A DNA stretch of 54,529 bases from Streptomyces sp. MMG1533. GTDB taxonomy: Bacteria; Actinomycetota; Actinomycetes; Streptomycetales; Streptomycetaceae. The translations under genes were made by a program, and so were the position numbers. The stretch is from positions 1 to 54,529 of the forward strand of contig NZ_LGDG01000259.1 of the NCBI RefSeq assembly GCF_001279775.1, given 5' to 3'. The notes beneath the pieces are model-generated. The model was not told where the DNA came from. It worked only from the letters and a program-made list of their open reading frames with translations, and did not search any database. Below, in pieces: positions 16,845 through 26,200 of this stretch (position 1 is its first letter; each line of letters opens with the position of its first letter).

Positions 16845-17735
16845 GTGACCAGCGAGATCACCCTCTTCGTCAACCCCACCGCGGGGCGCGGCCGGGGCGC
16901 CCACGCGGCGCAGCCGGCCGCTTCCGCTTTGCGGGCGGCCGGTTTCTCCGTGCGTACGGTCCTGGGTGCGAACGCCGAGGACGCCCTCACGCGCGCGCGT
17001 GCCGCCGTCGCCGAGGGCACCGCCGCCCTGATCGCCGTCGGCGGCGACGGCATGGCGAACCTGGCCCTCCAGGCTGTCGCCGGCACCCGCACCCCCTTGG
17101 GCCTGGTCGCCGTCGGTACCGGCAACGACTTCGCCCGCGCCCTCGGCCTGCCCGTGCGCGACCCCGCCGCCGCGGGCCGCCTGATCGCCGACGCCCTCAA
17201 GGGCGCCCGGATGCACGAGGTCGACCTCGGTCAGGTGGACGGCCGCTGGTTCGGCACGGTCCTCGCCTCCGGCTTCGACTCCCGGGTCAACGACCGCGGC
17301 AACCGCATGCGATGGCCCGCGGGGCGTCTCAAGTACGACCTGGCGATGCTCGCCGAACTCGCCGCGTTCAAGCCCTTCCGGTACCGGATCACACTCGACG
17401 ACGGTGACGTACGGGAGGTCGAGGCGACCCTCGTGGCCGTCGGCAACGGGTCGTCGTACGGCGGCGGCATGCGGATCTGTCCGGGCGCCGACCTCACCGA
17501 CGGGCTGTTCGACATCACGGTGGTCGGGGACTGCAGTCGTGCGACGCTGCTCAGGGTGTTTCCGACGGTGTACCGGGGCCGGCACGTCGAGCATTCCAAG
17601 GTCACGGTGTTGCGGGCGGCCAAGGTCGAGATCGCCGCCGAAGGGATCACGGGGTACGCGGACGGGGAGGCGCTCGGGCCGCTGCCGCTGACCGCGCGCT
17701 GTGTACCGGCTGCCGTACGGATCGTAGGGCCGTGA
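16845..17735 (+). CDS. diacylglycerol kinase family lipid kinase
   Basis: The protein has 296 residues from the GTG at 16845 (VTSEITLFVN), with GGGGG directly upstream; a GTG at 16815 gives 10 extra residues and is less likely. It has the DAGK catalytic fold: FVNPTAGRGRG (residues 8-18), the nucleotide motif VGGDGMANLALQ, and GTGNDFAR. The C-terminal beta-sandwich has GNGSSYGGGMRICPGADLTDG and YADGEALG. It phosphorylates diacylglycerol or a related lipid at the membrane; the exact substrate cannot be told. It sits between tatC and helY. Confidence 0.93.
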   Translation: MTSEITLFVNPTAGRGRGAHAAQPAASALRAAGFSVRTVLGANAEDALTRARAAVAEGTAALIAVGGDGMANLALQAVAGTRTPLGLVAVGTGNDFARALGLPVRDPAAAGRLIADALKGARMHEVDLGQVDGRWFGTVLASGFDSRVNDRGNRMRWPAGRLKYDLAMLAELAAFKPFRYRITLDDGDVREVEATLVAVGNGSSYGGGMRICPGADLTDGLFDITVVGDCSRATLLRVFPTVYRGRHVEHSKVTVLRAAKVEIAAEGITGYADGEALGPLPLTARCVPAAVRIVGP

Positions 17736-17787
17736 GCTGCGGGGATTCGATGTTTATCGTCATCGGATCCGGATAATGATCGTCCTG

Positions 17788-17810
17788 TTGTCAGTGGGGC
17801 CCGGTAGTCT
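17788..17810 (+). promoter_or_regulatory. PafBC-dependent (RecA-NDp type) promoter of helY
   Basis: TTGTCAGTG (17788-17796), an 8-base spacer and TAGTCT (17805-17810) match the published TTGTCRGTG-N8-TAnnnT motif of actinobacterial RecA-independent DNA-damage genes at every defined position. The helY ATG lies 10 bases after the -10 hexamer. The activator genes pafB and pafC are 4-5 kb upstream. Confidence 0.85.
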
Positions 17811-17820
17811 CGAAAGCACG

Positions 17821-20637
17821 ATGACAGAGGACCTCTCACCGGCCGAGCGGTATGCGGCAGCACGTAGGCGCGCTGTCGAGCAGGCCACCGCGCTCGCCGG
17901 CTTCCGCGAGATGTACGACTTCGGCCTCGACCCCTTCCAGATCGAGTCCTGTCAGGCGCTCGAAGCGGGAAAGGGCGTCCTGGTGGCCGCGCCCACCGGC
18001 TCGGGCAAGACGATCGTCGGCGAGTTCGCCGTCCACCTCGCCCTCCAGCAGGGCAAGAAGTGCTTCTACACGACACCCATCAAGGCGCTGTCGAACCAGA
18101 AGTACGCCGACCTGTGCCGCCGTTACGGCGCGGACAAGGTCGGTCTGCTCACCGGCGACAACAGCGTCAACTCGGACGCCCCGGTGGTCGTGATGACCAC
18201 CGAGGTGCTGCGGAACATGCTGTACGCGGGCTCGCAGACCCTCCTCGGTCTCGGATACGTGGTCATGGACGAGGTGCACTACCTCTCCGACCGCTTCCGC
18301 GGGGCCGTATGGGAGGAAGTGATCATTCACCTCCCGGAGTCGGTCACCCTCGTCTCGCTGTCGGCCACCGTGTCGAACGCCGAGGAGTTCGGCGACTGGC
18401 TCGACACCGTCCGCGGCGACACCGAGGTGATCGTCTCCGAGCACCGTCCCGTCCCGCTGTTCCAGCACGTGCTCGCCGGGCGGCGGATGTACGACCTGTT
18501 CGAGGAGGGCGAAGGGCACAAGAAGGCCGTCAACCCCGACCTCACGCGGCTGGCCCGCATGGAGGCCAGCCGGCCCTCGTACCAGGACCGCAGGCGCGGC
18601 CGTGCGATGCGGGAGGCCGACCGTGAGCGGGAGCGCCGGCAGCGCTCCCGCGTCTGGACGCCGAGCCGGCCCGAGGTCATCGAACGCCTCGACGCCGAGG
18701 GCCTGCTGCCCGCCATCACCTTCATCTTCAGCCGCGCTGCCTGCGAGGCCGCCGTCCAGCAGTGCCTGCACGCGGGCCTTCGGCTGAACGACGACGAGGC
18801 GCGGGGGAGGGTGCGCGCCCTGGTCGAGGAGCGCACGGCCTCCATCCCGACCGAGGACCTGCACGTCCTCGGTTACTACGAGTGGCTGGAGGGCCTGGAG
18901 CGCGGCATCGCGGCCCATCACGCGGGCATGCTGCCGACGTTCAAGGAGGTCGTCGAGGAGCTCTTCGTACGCGGCCTGGTCAAGGCGGTGTTCGCGACCG
19001 AGACGCTCGCGCTGGGCATCAACATGCCCGCGCGGTCGGTGGTGTTGGAGAAGCTCGTCAAGTGGAACGGCGAGCAGCACGCCGACATCACCCCCGGCGA
19101 GTACACCCAGCTGACCGGTCGTGCCGGTCGGCGCGGCATCGACGTGGAGGGGCACGCGGTCGTGCTGTGGCAGCGCGGCACGAGCCCCGACCACCTGGCG
19201 GGGCTGGCCGGCACGCGCACGTATCCGCTGCGCTCCAGCTTCAAGCCGTCGTACAACATGGCGGTCAACCTGGTCGAGCAGTTCGGCCGGCACCGCTCGC
19301 GCGAGCTGCTGGAGACGTCCTTCGCGCAGTTCCAGGCCGACAAGTCGGTCGTCGGGATCTCGCGGCAGGTACAGCGCAACGAGGAGGGGCTGGACGGCTA
19401 CAAGGAGTCCATGACCTGTCACCTCGGGGACTTCGAGGAGTACGCGCAGCTGCGCCGCGAACTCAAGGACCGTGAGACCGAGCTGGCCCGGCAGGGTGTC
19501 AACCAGCGGCGCGCCGAGGCGGCCGTCGCGCTGGAGAAGCTCAAGCCCGGGGATGTCATTCACGTCCCGACGGGCAAGTACGCGGGCCTGGCCCTGGTGC
19601 TGGACCCGGGGCTGCCGGCCGGGCGGTCGAACGGCCACCGAGGCTTCGAGCAGCACGACGGTCCGCGCCCACTGGTGCTGACCGCCGAGCGGCAGGTCAA
19701 GCGGCTCGCGTCGATGGACTTCCCGGTGCCCGTCGAGGCGTTGGAGCGGATGCGGATCCCGAAGTCCTTCAACCCGCGCTCCCCGCAGTCCCGTCGGGAC
19801 CTCGCCTCCGCGCTGCGCACCAAGGCCGGGCACATTCCGCCGGAGCGGGCCCGCAAGAAGCGGTCCCAGGCCGCCGACGACCGGGAGATCGCCCGGCTGC
19901 GCACGGCCCTTCGCGCGCACCCCTGCCACGGCTGCAACGACCGTGAGGACCACGCCCGTTGGGCCGAGCGCTACCACCGGCTGCTGCGCGACACCTCGCA
20001 GCTGGAGCGCCGTATCGAGGGGCGTACGAACACGATCGCCCGTACCTTCGACCGGATCGTCGCGCTGTTGACCGAGCTGGACTACCTGCGCGGCGACGAG
20101 GTCACCGAGCACGGCAAGCGGCTGGCCCGGCTGTACGGCGAACTCGACCTGCTGGCCAGTGAATGTCTGCGGGCCGGCGTGTGGGAGGGCCTCGCCCCGG
20201 CCGAACTGGCCGCCTGCGTCTCGGCGTTGGTGTACGAGTCCCGGATGGCCGACGACGCCATGGCGCCCAAGGTGCCCTCGGGCAAGGCGAAGGCCGCGCT
20301 CGGCGAGATGGTGCGGATCTGGGGCCGCCTGGACGCCCTGGAGGAGGACTTCCGGATCACCCAGACCGAGGGCGTGGGCCAGCGCGAGCCGGACCTCGGC
20401 TTCGCCTGGGCCGCGTACATGTGGGCGTCCGGCAAGGGCCTCGACGAGGTGCTGCGCGAGGCGGAGATGCCGGCGGGCGACTTCGTTCGGTGGTGCAAGC
20501 AGGTCATCGACGTGCTCGGCCAGATCTCGGCGGCGGCGCCCGTCTCCGGCGGGCAGGGCTCGACGGTGGCGAAGAACGCGCGCAAGGCGGTCGACGAGCT
20601 GCTGCGCGGGGTGGTCGCCTACTCGTCGGTGGGCTGA
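17821..20637 (+). CDS. helY: Ski2/Mtr4-like DEAD-box helicase HelY
   Basis: The protein has 938 residues from the ATG at 17821; a 15-residue in-frame extension covers the promoter and is rejected. It is a superfamily 2 helicase: Q-motif region FGLDPFQIESCQAL, Walker A APTGSGKT, motif II DEVHY (DEVH), motif III LSATVSN, and motifs V-VI ATETLALGINMPAR and QLTGRAGRRGID. A long C-terminal DSHCT region (about residues 770-935) is typical of Ski2/Mtr4 RNA helicases. A CHGCNDREDH segment may bind metal. It follows tatC as in mycobacteria. The promoter indicates DNA-damage induction. Short leader, no ribosome site. Confidence 0.95.
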   Translation: MTEDLSPAERYAAARRRAVEQATALAGFREMYDFGLDPFQIESCQALEAGKGVLVAAPTGSGKTIVGEFAVHLALQQGKKCFYTTPIKALSNQKYADLCRRYGADKVGLLTGDNSVNSDAPVVVMTTEVLRNMLYAGSQTLLGLGYVVMDEVHYLSDRFRGAVWEEVIIHLPESVTLVSLSATVSNAEEFGDWLDTVRGDTEVIVSEHRPVPLFQHVLAGRRMYDLFEEGEGHKKAVNPDLTRLARMEASRPSYQDRRRGRAMREADRERERRQRSRVWTPSRPEVIERLDAEGLLPAITFIFSRAACEAAVQQCLHAGLRLNDDEARGRVRALVEERTASIPTEDLHVLGYYEWLEGLERGIAAHHAGMLPTFKEVVEELFVRGLVKAVFATETLALGINMPARSVVLEKLVKWNGEQHADITPGEYTQLTGRAGRRGIDVEGHAVVLWQRGTSPDHLAGLAGTRTYPLRSSFKPSYNMAVNLVEQFGRHRSRELLETSFAQFQADKSVVGISRQVQRNEEGLDGYKESMTCHLGDFEEYAQLRRELKDRETELARQGVNQRRAEAAVALEKLKPGDVIHVPTGKYAGLALVLDPGLPAGRSNGHRGFEQHDGPRPLVLTAERQVKRLASMDFPVPVEALERMRIPKSFNPRSPQSRRDLASALRTKAGHIPPERARKKRSQAADDREIARLRTALRAHPCHGCNDREDHARWAERYHRLLRDTSQLERRIEGRTNTIARTFDRIVALLTELDYLRGDEVTEHGKRLARLYGELDLLASECLRAGVWEGLAPAELAACVSALVYESRMADDAMAPKVPSGKAKAALGEMVRIWGRLDALEEDFRITQTEGVGQREPDLGFAWAAYMWASGKGLDEVLREAEMPAGDFVRWCKQVIDVLGQISAAAPVSGGQGSTVAKNARKAVDELLRGVVAYSSVG

Positions 20638-20640
20638 GCT

Positions 20641-20719
20641 CCGGACAGCAGGGCCGTGGCCAGGTCCCGGACCGCCTCATGGAGACGGTCCGGGACCTGG
20701 CCACGGCCCTGCTGTCCGG
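20641..20719. terminator. 34-bp perfect inverted repeat after helY
   Basis: The arms at 20641-20674 and 20686-20719 are exact complements over 34 bp with an 11-base loop. It starts 3 bases after the helY stop. It is the longest perfect inverted repeat I found. It has no U-tract. It would act as a strong terminator in both directions, and it separates helY from decayed sequence. Confidence 0.75.
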
Positions 20720-20974
20720 GCAGAGGAGACGGACGAGGTCCGCGTCGAAGGCGCCCGGCAGGACGTGGGCACCGGCCTCGGCGTCCCGGACCCGGGCCGT
20801 GGCGAGCAGGCCCGAGTCGTGCCGGTGCCGGGGCAGGTACAGCGGATCGGTGAACCGATCGGCCGCGCAGGCCTGTTCATGGGGCGAGAAGAGCGCGACA
20901 TTGCGCGTGGCCGGATCGGCCGGCGCATCGAGGAAGGCGCCCAGGCCCAGGCCCGGGAGCGGTTCTGTTCCCAT
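20720..20974 (-). other. unrecognised minus-strand open stretch, possible gene remnant
   Basis: A minus-strand frame from 20974 reads MGTEPLPGLGLGAFLDAP and on through RFTDPLYLPRHRHDSGL without a stop. Its residue mix looks more protein-like than most shadow frames. It then runs into the 34-bp inverted repeat and loses any sensible sequence. I recognise no family. It lies beside a clear pseudogene, so a truncated gene is plausible. Confidence 0.25.
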
Positions 20975-20991
20975 GCCCGGTGGCGGGGCCC

Positions 20992-21555
20992 GGTCTCGAT
21001 GCCCTCGCCGATCGCCTGCGCCCGCTCGTGCTGGTCACCGGGGCGTCCGGCGGGGTGGGCCGGCACGCGGCGCAACTCGCCGCACCTGCCGGGGCGTTGG
21101 TGTTCGCTTCGGTCGGCACGCCCGAGCGCGGCTAGGGGCTGCGCGAACCGGGTGCCGGCCAGGTGGTCGCCGGGCTCGACGGGGTGTCCGGGCCGGTCGA
21201 CCTCGTACTCGACACCGTCGGCGGGCCCGGGCTCCTCGCCGCCTACGGGCCGCCGGCGCCGGGTGGGAACCTCCAGAGCGTCGGCTGGGCGTCCGGCGAG
21301 CCCGCGGTCTTGCCGCCCGGTTCGCTCTTCGCGCCGGGCCCGGCACGCACCATCGGCTCCTTCGGGGATGCGGAGCGGTCCGGCACCGAACATCGCCGTT
21401 CTGCTCCGACTGCTCGTTGAGGTGCGGCTTGTCGGCCGAGGTGGGGTGGCGCGGGCCGTGGCAGCGGGTCGGGGAGGCGTACGAGGCCCCTCCTCGGGCC
21501 GAGGGTGCCGAGGGTGCCGAGGGTGCCGAGGAAGGCCGTACTCGACGTCGACTGA
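20992..21555 (+). pseudogene. decayed MDR-family NADPH:quinone oxidoreductase
   Basis: Plus-strand translation shows a Rossmann segment LVLVTGASGGVGRHAAQLAA, then an in-frame TAG at 21133-21135. The same frame continues as GPVDLVLDTVGGPGLLAAYG, GGNLQSVGWASGEPA and GPARTIGSFGD, typical of zinc-independent medium-chain quinone reductases. After about 21373 the frame is lost. Fragments in other frames (VGWRGPWQRVGEAYEA, then KAVLDVD and a TGA at 21553) fit the family's C-terminus. The N-terminal catalytic half is absent. One nonsense codon and at least two frameshifts mean it is dead. Confidence 0.75.
21499..21531. repeat. 9-bp tandem repeat inside the pseudogene
   Basis: The unit GCCGAGGGT occurs three times followed by a partial copy GCCGAG. 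In one frame it reads as Ala-Glu-Gly repeats. It probably expanded after the gene decayed. Confidence 0.7.
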
Positions 21556-21578
21556 CTTCGGCCGCCGAGGGGCCGAAG
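21556..21578. terminator. terminator of the guanidine/urea operon
   Basis: CTTCGGCC (21556-21563) pairs with GGCCGAAG (21571-21578) around a 7-base loop, 34 bases beyond the stop of the minus-strand operon. No U-tract is present. Confidence 0.5.
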
Positions 21579-21612
21579 GGGAGACTGCCCCCTCGCTCGG
21601 AGTCGACCGGCT

Positions 21613-23268
21613 TCAGCGGCTCAGATACGCCCGCCAGCCGCCGTACGAGGTGATGTCCTCGGCATCCGCGACGAGAGCGCCCGGCTCGCACAGGAAGCCC
21701 GGGACCCGGCTGCCGTCCGCGAGTTCCACGCTGCCCAGTGTCATCGGACGGGGGAGGGCCGCCAGGAGTCCGCCGAGGCCCTCCGCGGGGAGGCGCCACA
21801 CCTCCGTCTCGATCGCGGCGCCGCCCTCGCCGACGTGGACGAGGCCGGGCTTCGGCGGTTCGGTCGCGAGCGCGTGCAGGCGGTACACGGGTGCGGTCGT
21901 GGTCGTACGGTCGAGACGGGCGCCCAGGGACAGGAGTTGCGGGTTGAGCGGCTGGCCCGAAAGGTGTGCGCCGGCCACCGCGAGGCGCGTCTGCGGCCGG
22001 AGCAGGCCGGCGATGCGGGCGAGGCGTTCGTCCGTGAAGGCCGGGCCGATCAGCATCACGCCGAAGGGCAGGCCGTTCACCTCACCGGCGGGGGCGGCGA
22101 CCGCCGCCAGGTCGAAGAGGTTCGTGGAGTTGGTGAACCGGCCCAGGCGCGCGTTGGCGCCCAGCGGGTCGGCGGCCACCTCGGCGAGGGTGGGATGGCC
22201 GGGGGTGGTGGGCAGCAGCAGGGCGTCCGCGTCGGCGAGTTCGGCGAGGGCACGGGTGCGCAGGGCGGCCAGGCGGTCGGTGTCGGCGTAGAGCTGGTGG
22301 GCAGGGATGTCGCGGGCGCGGGTGATGATGCCGGCGACGGTGGGGTCGAGGGACGGGTCACCCTCGGACATCGCCTTGTCGACAAAGCCCCCTACGGCCG
22401 TGTATCGCTCGGCGACGAACGCGCCCTGGTAGAGCATCGCGGCGGCCTCGGTGAACGGGCCGAGGTCGATCTCCCGCGTCGACACGCCCGCCTCGACGAG
22501 CTGTGCCACCGAGGCCTCGTACGCCTCGGCCCAGCCTTCGTCCAGTTCGCCGAGCTGGTCCCGCGCCGGAACCGCGATCCGCCACGGGCCCGGCGTGCGC
22601 TGGGGGAGCGGGGGAAGGTCGCGGTCGGGCGGGGACGCCATGTGCGCCAGCGCCTGCTCGGCCTCCGGGAGCGTGCGGGCGAAGACCGTCACGCAGTCGA
22701 GCGACGCGCAGGCCGGGACGACGCCCGCCGTCGGGACCAGGCCCCGGGTGGGCTTGAGGCCGACGATGCCGTTGAAGGCGGCCGGGACCCGGCCCGAGCC
22801 CGCGGTGTCGGTGCCGAGCGCGAAGTCGACGATGCCCAGGGCCACGGCGACAGCGGAACCCGAGCTGGAGCCGCCGCTGATCCGGGCCGGATCGTGGGCG
22901 TTGCGGACGGCGCCGTGCGGGGAGCGGGTGCCGACCAGGCCCGTCGCGAACTGGTCCAGGTTCGTGGTGCCCAGCACGATCGCCCCCGCCGCGCGCAGGC
23001 GGGCGACGACCGGAGCGTCTGCGTGGGGGGCGTAGGCATACGACGGGCAGCCTGCCGTCGTGGGCAGTCCGGCCACGTCGATGTTGCCCTTGGCGGCGAA
23101 CAGGCGCCCGGCGAGCGGGAGTCGCTCACCGCCGGACACCCGCTCGTCGACCGCGCGGGCCTCCCGCTCGACCTCCTCCCGCGGGCGCAGGTCGATCCAG
23201 ATCTCGGGGCGGTCCACGGCCTCGATGCGGGCGTAGGCGGCGCGGACGCGGGAGAGGGTGGTGGACAT
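21613..23268 (-). CDS. atzF: allophanate hydrolase
   Basis: The protein has 551 residues from the ATG at 23268, about 8 bases after GAGG; a GTG at 23286 overlaps the preceding stop and is less likely. It hydrolyses allophanate to CO2 and ammonia. The amidase-signature domain (about residues 1-420) has the Lys of LFAAKGNID, the Ser-cis-Ser-Ser core SGGSSSGSAVA and DTAGSGRVPAAFNG. A C-terminal domain (about 425-551) is characteristic of AtzF/DUR1-type hydrolases and separates it from simple amidases. It is the last gene of a four-gene operon, 14 bases after the carboxylase gene. Confidence 0.93.
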   Translation of the reverse strand: MSTTLSRVRAAYARIEAVDRPEIWIDLRPREEVEREARAVDERVSGGERLPLAGRLFAAKGNIDVAGLPTTAGCPSYAYAPHADAPVVARLRAAGAIVLGTTNLDQFATGLVGTRSPHGAVRNAHDPARISGGSSSGSAVAVALGIVDFALGTDTAGSGRVPAAFNGIVGLKPTRGLVPTAGVVPACASLDCVTVFARTLPEAEQALAHMASPPDRDLPPLPQRTPGPWRIAVPARDQLGELDEGWAEAYEASVAQLVEAGVSTREIDLGPFTEAAAMLYQGAFVAERYTAVGGFVDKAMSEGDPSLDPTVAGIITRARDIPAHQLYADTDRLAALRTRALAELADADALLLPTTPGHPTLAEVAADPLGANARLGRFTNSTNLFDLAAVAAPAGEVNGLPFGVMLIGPAFTDERLARIAGLLRPQTRLAVAGAHLSGQPLNPQLLSLGARLDRTTTTAPVYRLHALATEPPKPGLVHVGEGGAAIETEVWRLPAEGLGGLLAALPRPMTLGSVELADGSRVPGFLCEPGALVADAEDITSYGGWRAYLSR

Positions 23269-23282
23269 TTCTCGTTCCTCTT

Positions 23283-26200
23283 TCACTGTGCGGCAGGGGC
23301 CAGGACGACCAGCGCCGTCCCCGCCTCCACCTGGTCACCGGGCCTGGCCAGGATCTGCGCGACCACGCCGTCCATCGGTGCCTGCACCCTGGACTCCATC
23401 TTCATCGCCTCCAGGGCGAGCAGCGGCTGTCCGGCCGTCACCTCGTCGCCGGGTTCGACGTTCAACTGCCATACCGACGCGGCGAATTCGGCCTCGATCA
23501 GACGGCCTCCCGCCGGGACGGTCACCTCCGCCGGGGGAGCGGCCGGCGCGGCTGCCGCCTCCGCCCGCGTGAACTCGCCCGCCGCCTCCCACGCGTCCCG
23601 CTCCGCAGAGAACGCCGTCTGCTGGCGGGACCTGAACTCGGCGATCGACTCGGCGTTCGCGGCCAGGAAGGCCTGATACTCGGCCAGCGAGAAGGTGCCC
23701 TCCTCGATGCGCGGCACGAAGCGGCCGGAGGCGATGTCGGCGCGCAGGTCGAGGAGTTCGCCGGCGTCCACCGGATACCACTTGATGCGGTCGAAGAAGC
23801 GCAGCAGCCAGGGCGAGCCCGGCTCGAACGCACCGCGCTGCTGCCAGCCCGACCACACCTGGGTCGTACGCCCCACGAACTGGTAGCCGCCGGGGCCCTC
23901 CATGCCGTAGATGCACAGGTACGCGCCGCCGATGCCGACCGAGTTCTCGGCCGTCCAGGTGCGTGCCGGGTTGTACTTGGTCGTCACCAGGCGGTGGCGG
24001 GGGTCGAGGGGCGTGGCCACGGGGGCGCCCAGGTACACGTCGCCGAGGCCGAGGACGAGGTACTCCGCGTCGAAGACGGTGTCGTACACGTCCGCCACCG
24101 AATCCAGGCCGTTGACCCGGCGGATGAACTCGATGTTCCACGGGCACCAGGGCGCGTCGTCGCGGACGCCCGCCATGTAGCGGGCGATCGCCTCGCGGGT
24201 CGCCGGGTCGTCCCAGGAGAGGGGGAGGTGGACCGTGCGGGAGGGGACCACCAGTTGGTCGCTCGGTGGGAGGGAGGTGGTGATCTCCCTTACGGTGGCG
24301 AGGAGTTCGTGGTGCGGCAGGCGGCGCGGGTCGGTCTGGATCTGGAGGGAGCGGATGCCCGGCGTGAGGTCGGTGATCCCCTCCGGGCCCTGCTCGGCCA
24401 CCGCCTCCATCAGCGCGTGGACACGCATGCGCAGGGCGAGGTCCAGCTGCATCGGGCCGAACTCGACCAGCAGGTTGTCGTCACCGCTGCGGCGGTACGT
24501 CACATCGCCGTCCCGGGCGAGGATGCCGCCGTCCACGATGGCTTCGCGGGGCGAGCCGTCCACGTCCACCGGCATGAACCGCACCGTGTCGCCCGGGCGC
24601 AGCTGGCCCAGTTTCCAGCGCTCGGCGCTGATCACCGTCGCCGGGCACACGAACCCGCCCAGCGACGGGCCGTCCGGGCCGAGCAGCACCGGCATGTCGC
24701 CCGTGTAGTCGACGGCACCCACGGAGTACGGAGTGTCGTGGATGTTGGACGGGTGCAGACCCGCCTCACCGCCGTCCGTGCGCGCCCAGCGGGGCTTCGG
24801 GCCGACCAGGCGGACGCCCGTGCGGGCCGAGTTGAAGTGGACCTTCCAGTCGGCGGCGTAGAAGTCGTGGATGTCGTCCTCGGTGAAGAACTCCGGTGCG
24901 GCGTGCGGGCCTTCGACGGCCTGGACGTGCCACACGGCAGCGAAGTCGGGGCGGTCTTCGTGACACACCGGCATGCCTGTGACGACCGTCCCGCCGTGCA
25001 GGACGTCCCCCGTGCGCAGCGTCCGCCCGCCGTGCCCGCCGAACCGGCCCAGGGTGAAGGTGCTCGCGCTGCCGAGGAAGGCGGGGACATCGAGGCCCCC
25101 GGCGAACAGCACGTACGTCCGCAGGCCGTGCTCGGTGGGCGCGCCGATCTCCAGTACGGCCCCTGCGGGCACCGTCACCGGCTCCCACTGCGCGACCGGG
25201 GCGCCGTCCACGGTGACGGCGGCGGGCGCGCCCGTCACACACACGGTCGTGGGGTGCGTGAACCTCAGCGACGGTCCCTGGAGGGTGCATTCGAGCCCGG
25301 GAGCACTCTCTTCATTGCCCAGGGACCGGTTGCCGAGCCGGAAGGACAGATCGTCCATCGGCCCGCACGGGGGTACGCCGACCTGCCAGTAGCCGGTGCG
25401 GCCCGGCCAGTCCTGCACGGTGGTGAGGGTGCCGCCGGAGACGACCTCGATGCGCGGAGTCGGATCGCTCACGGAGGCGAGCGTCGCGGTGGAGTGCGCG
25501 GCCTTCGAGAAGTCCCGGTCGGCGAGCGCCGCCCGCACCAGGCCCAGGTTCGTCTCGATGCCGTCGACTCGGGTGCGGGACAGCGCCTCGTCCAGTCGCT
25601 GCAGCGCGTGCGCCCGGTCGGGGCCGTACGCGATGACCTTCGCGAGCATCGGGTCGTAGGACGTCGTGACCTCGGTGCCGGTCTCGACCCAGCCGTCGAC
25701 GCGTACGCCCGGCGGGAACTCGACCCGCGTCAACAGGCCCGCGCTGGGCCGGTGTTCGCGCGAGGGGTCCTCGGCGTAGACGCGGGCCTCGACGGCGTGG
25801 CCGCGCGGTGTGCCCGGGTCGCGGACGACGTCCTGCTCGCCGCGCGCCAGACGGAGCATCCAGGCGATCAGGTCGACGCCGTAGATCTCCTCGGTGACCG
25901 GGTGCTCCACCTGGAGGCGCGTGTTGACCTCCAGGAAATACGCCTCCTCGCGGGCGGCGTCGTAGACGAACTCGACGGTTCCGGCGGAGCGGTAGCCGAC
26001 GGAGGCGCACAAGTCGCGTGCGTTTGAGGCAAGTCGGTCCCGCACCTGGTCCGGCAGTCCCGGTGCCGGGGCCTCCTCCACCACCTTCTGGTTGCGGCGC
26101 TGCAACGAGCAGTCGCGGTCGCCGAAGGTGACGACCCTGCCGGCGCCGTCGCCGAAGACCTGCACCTCGACATGGCGGGCGCGCTCGACCAGGCGCTCCA

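Noticed and set aside
17836..20112. 758-codon minus-strand frame opposite helY
   Set aside because: Shadow frame; no start with a ribosome site and no recognisable domain.
20504..20974. 156-codon minus-strand ORF through the 34-bp inverted repeat
   Set aside because: Its 3' half is the shadow of helY and the repeat; only the first part looks protein-like, so it is listed only as a low-confidence remnant.
23994..26027. 677-codon plus-strand frame opposite the carboxylase
   Set aside because: Shadow of a gene with biotin and ATP-grasp motifs.
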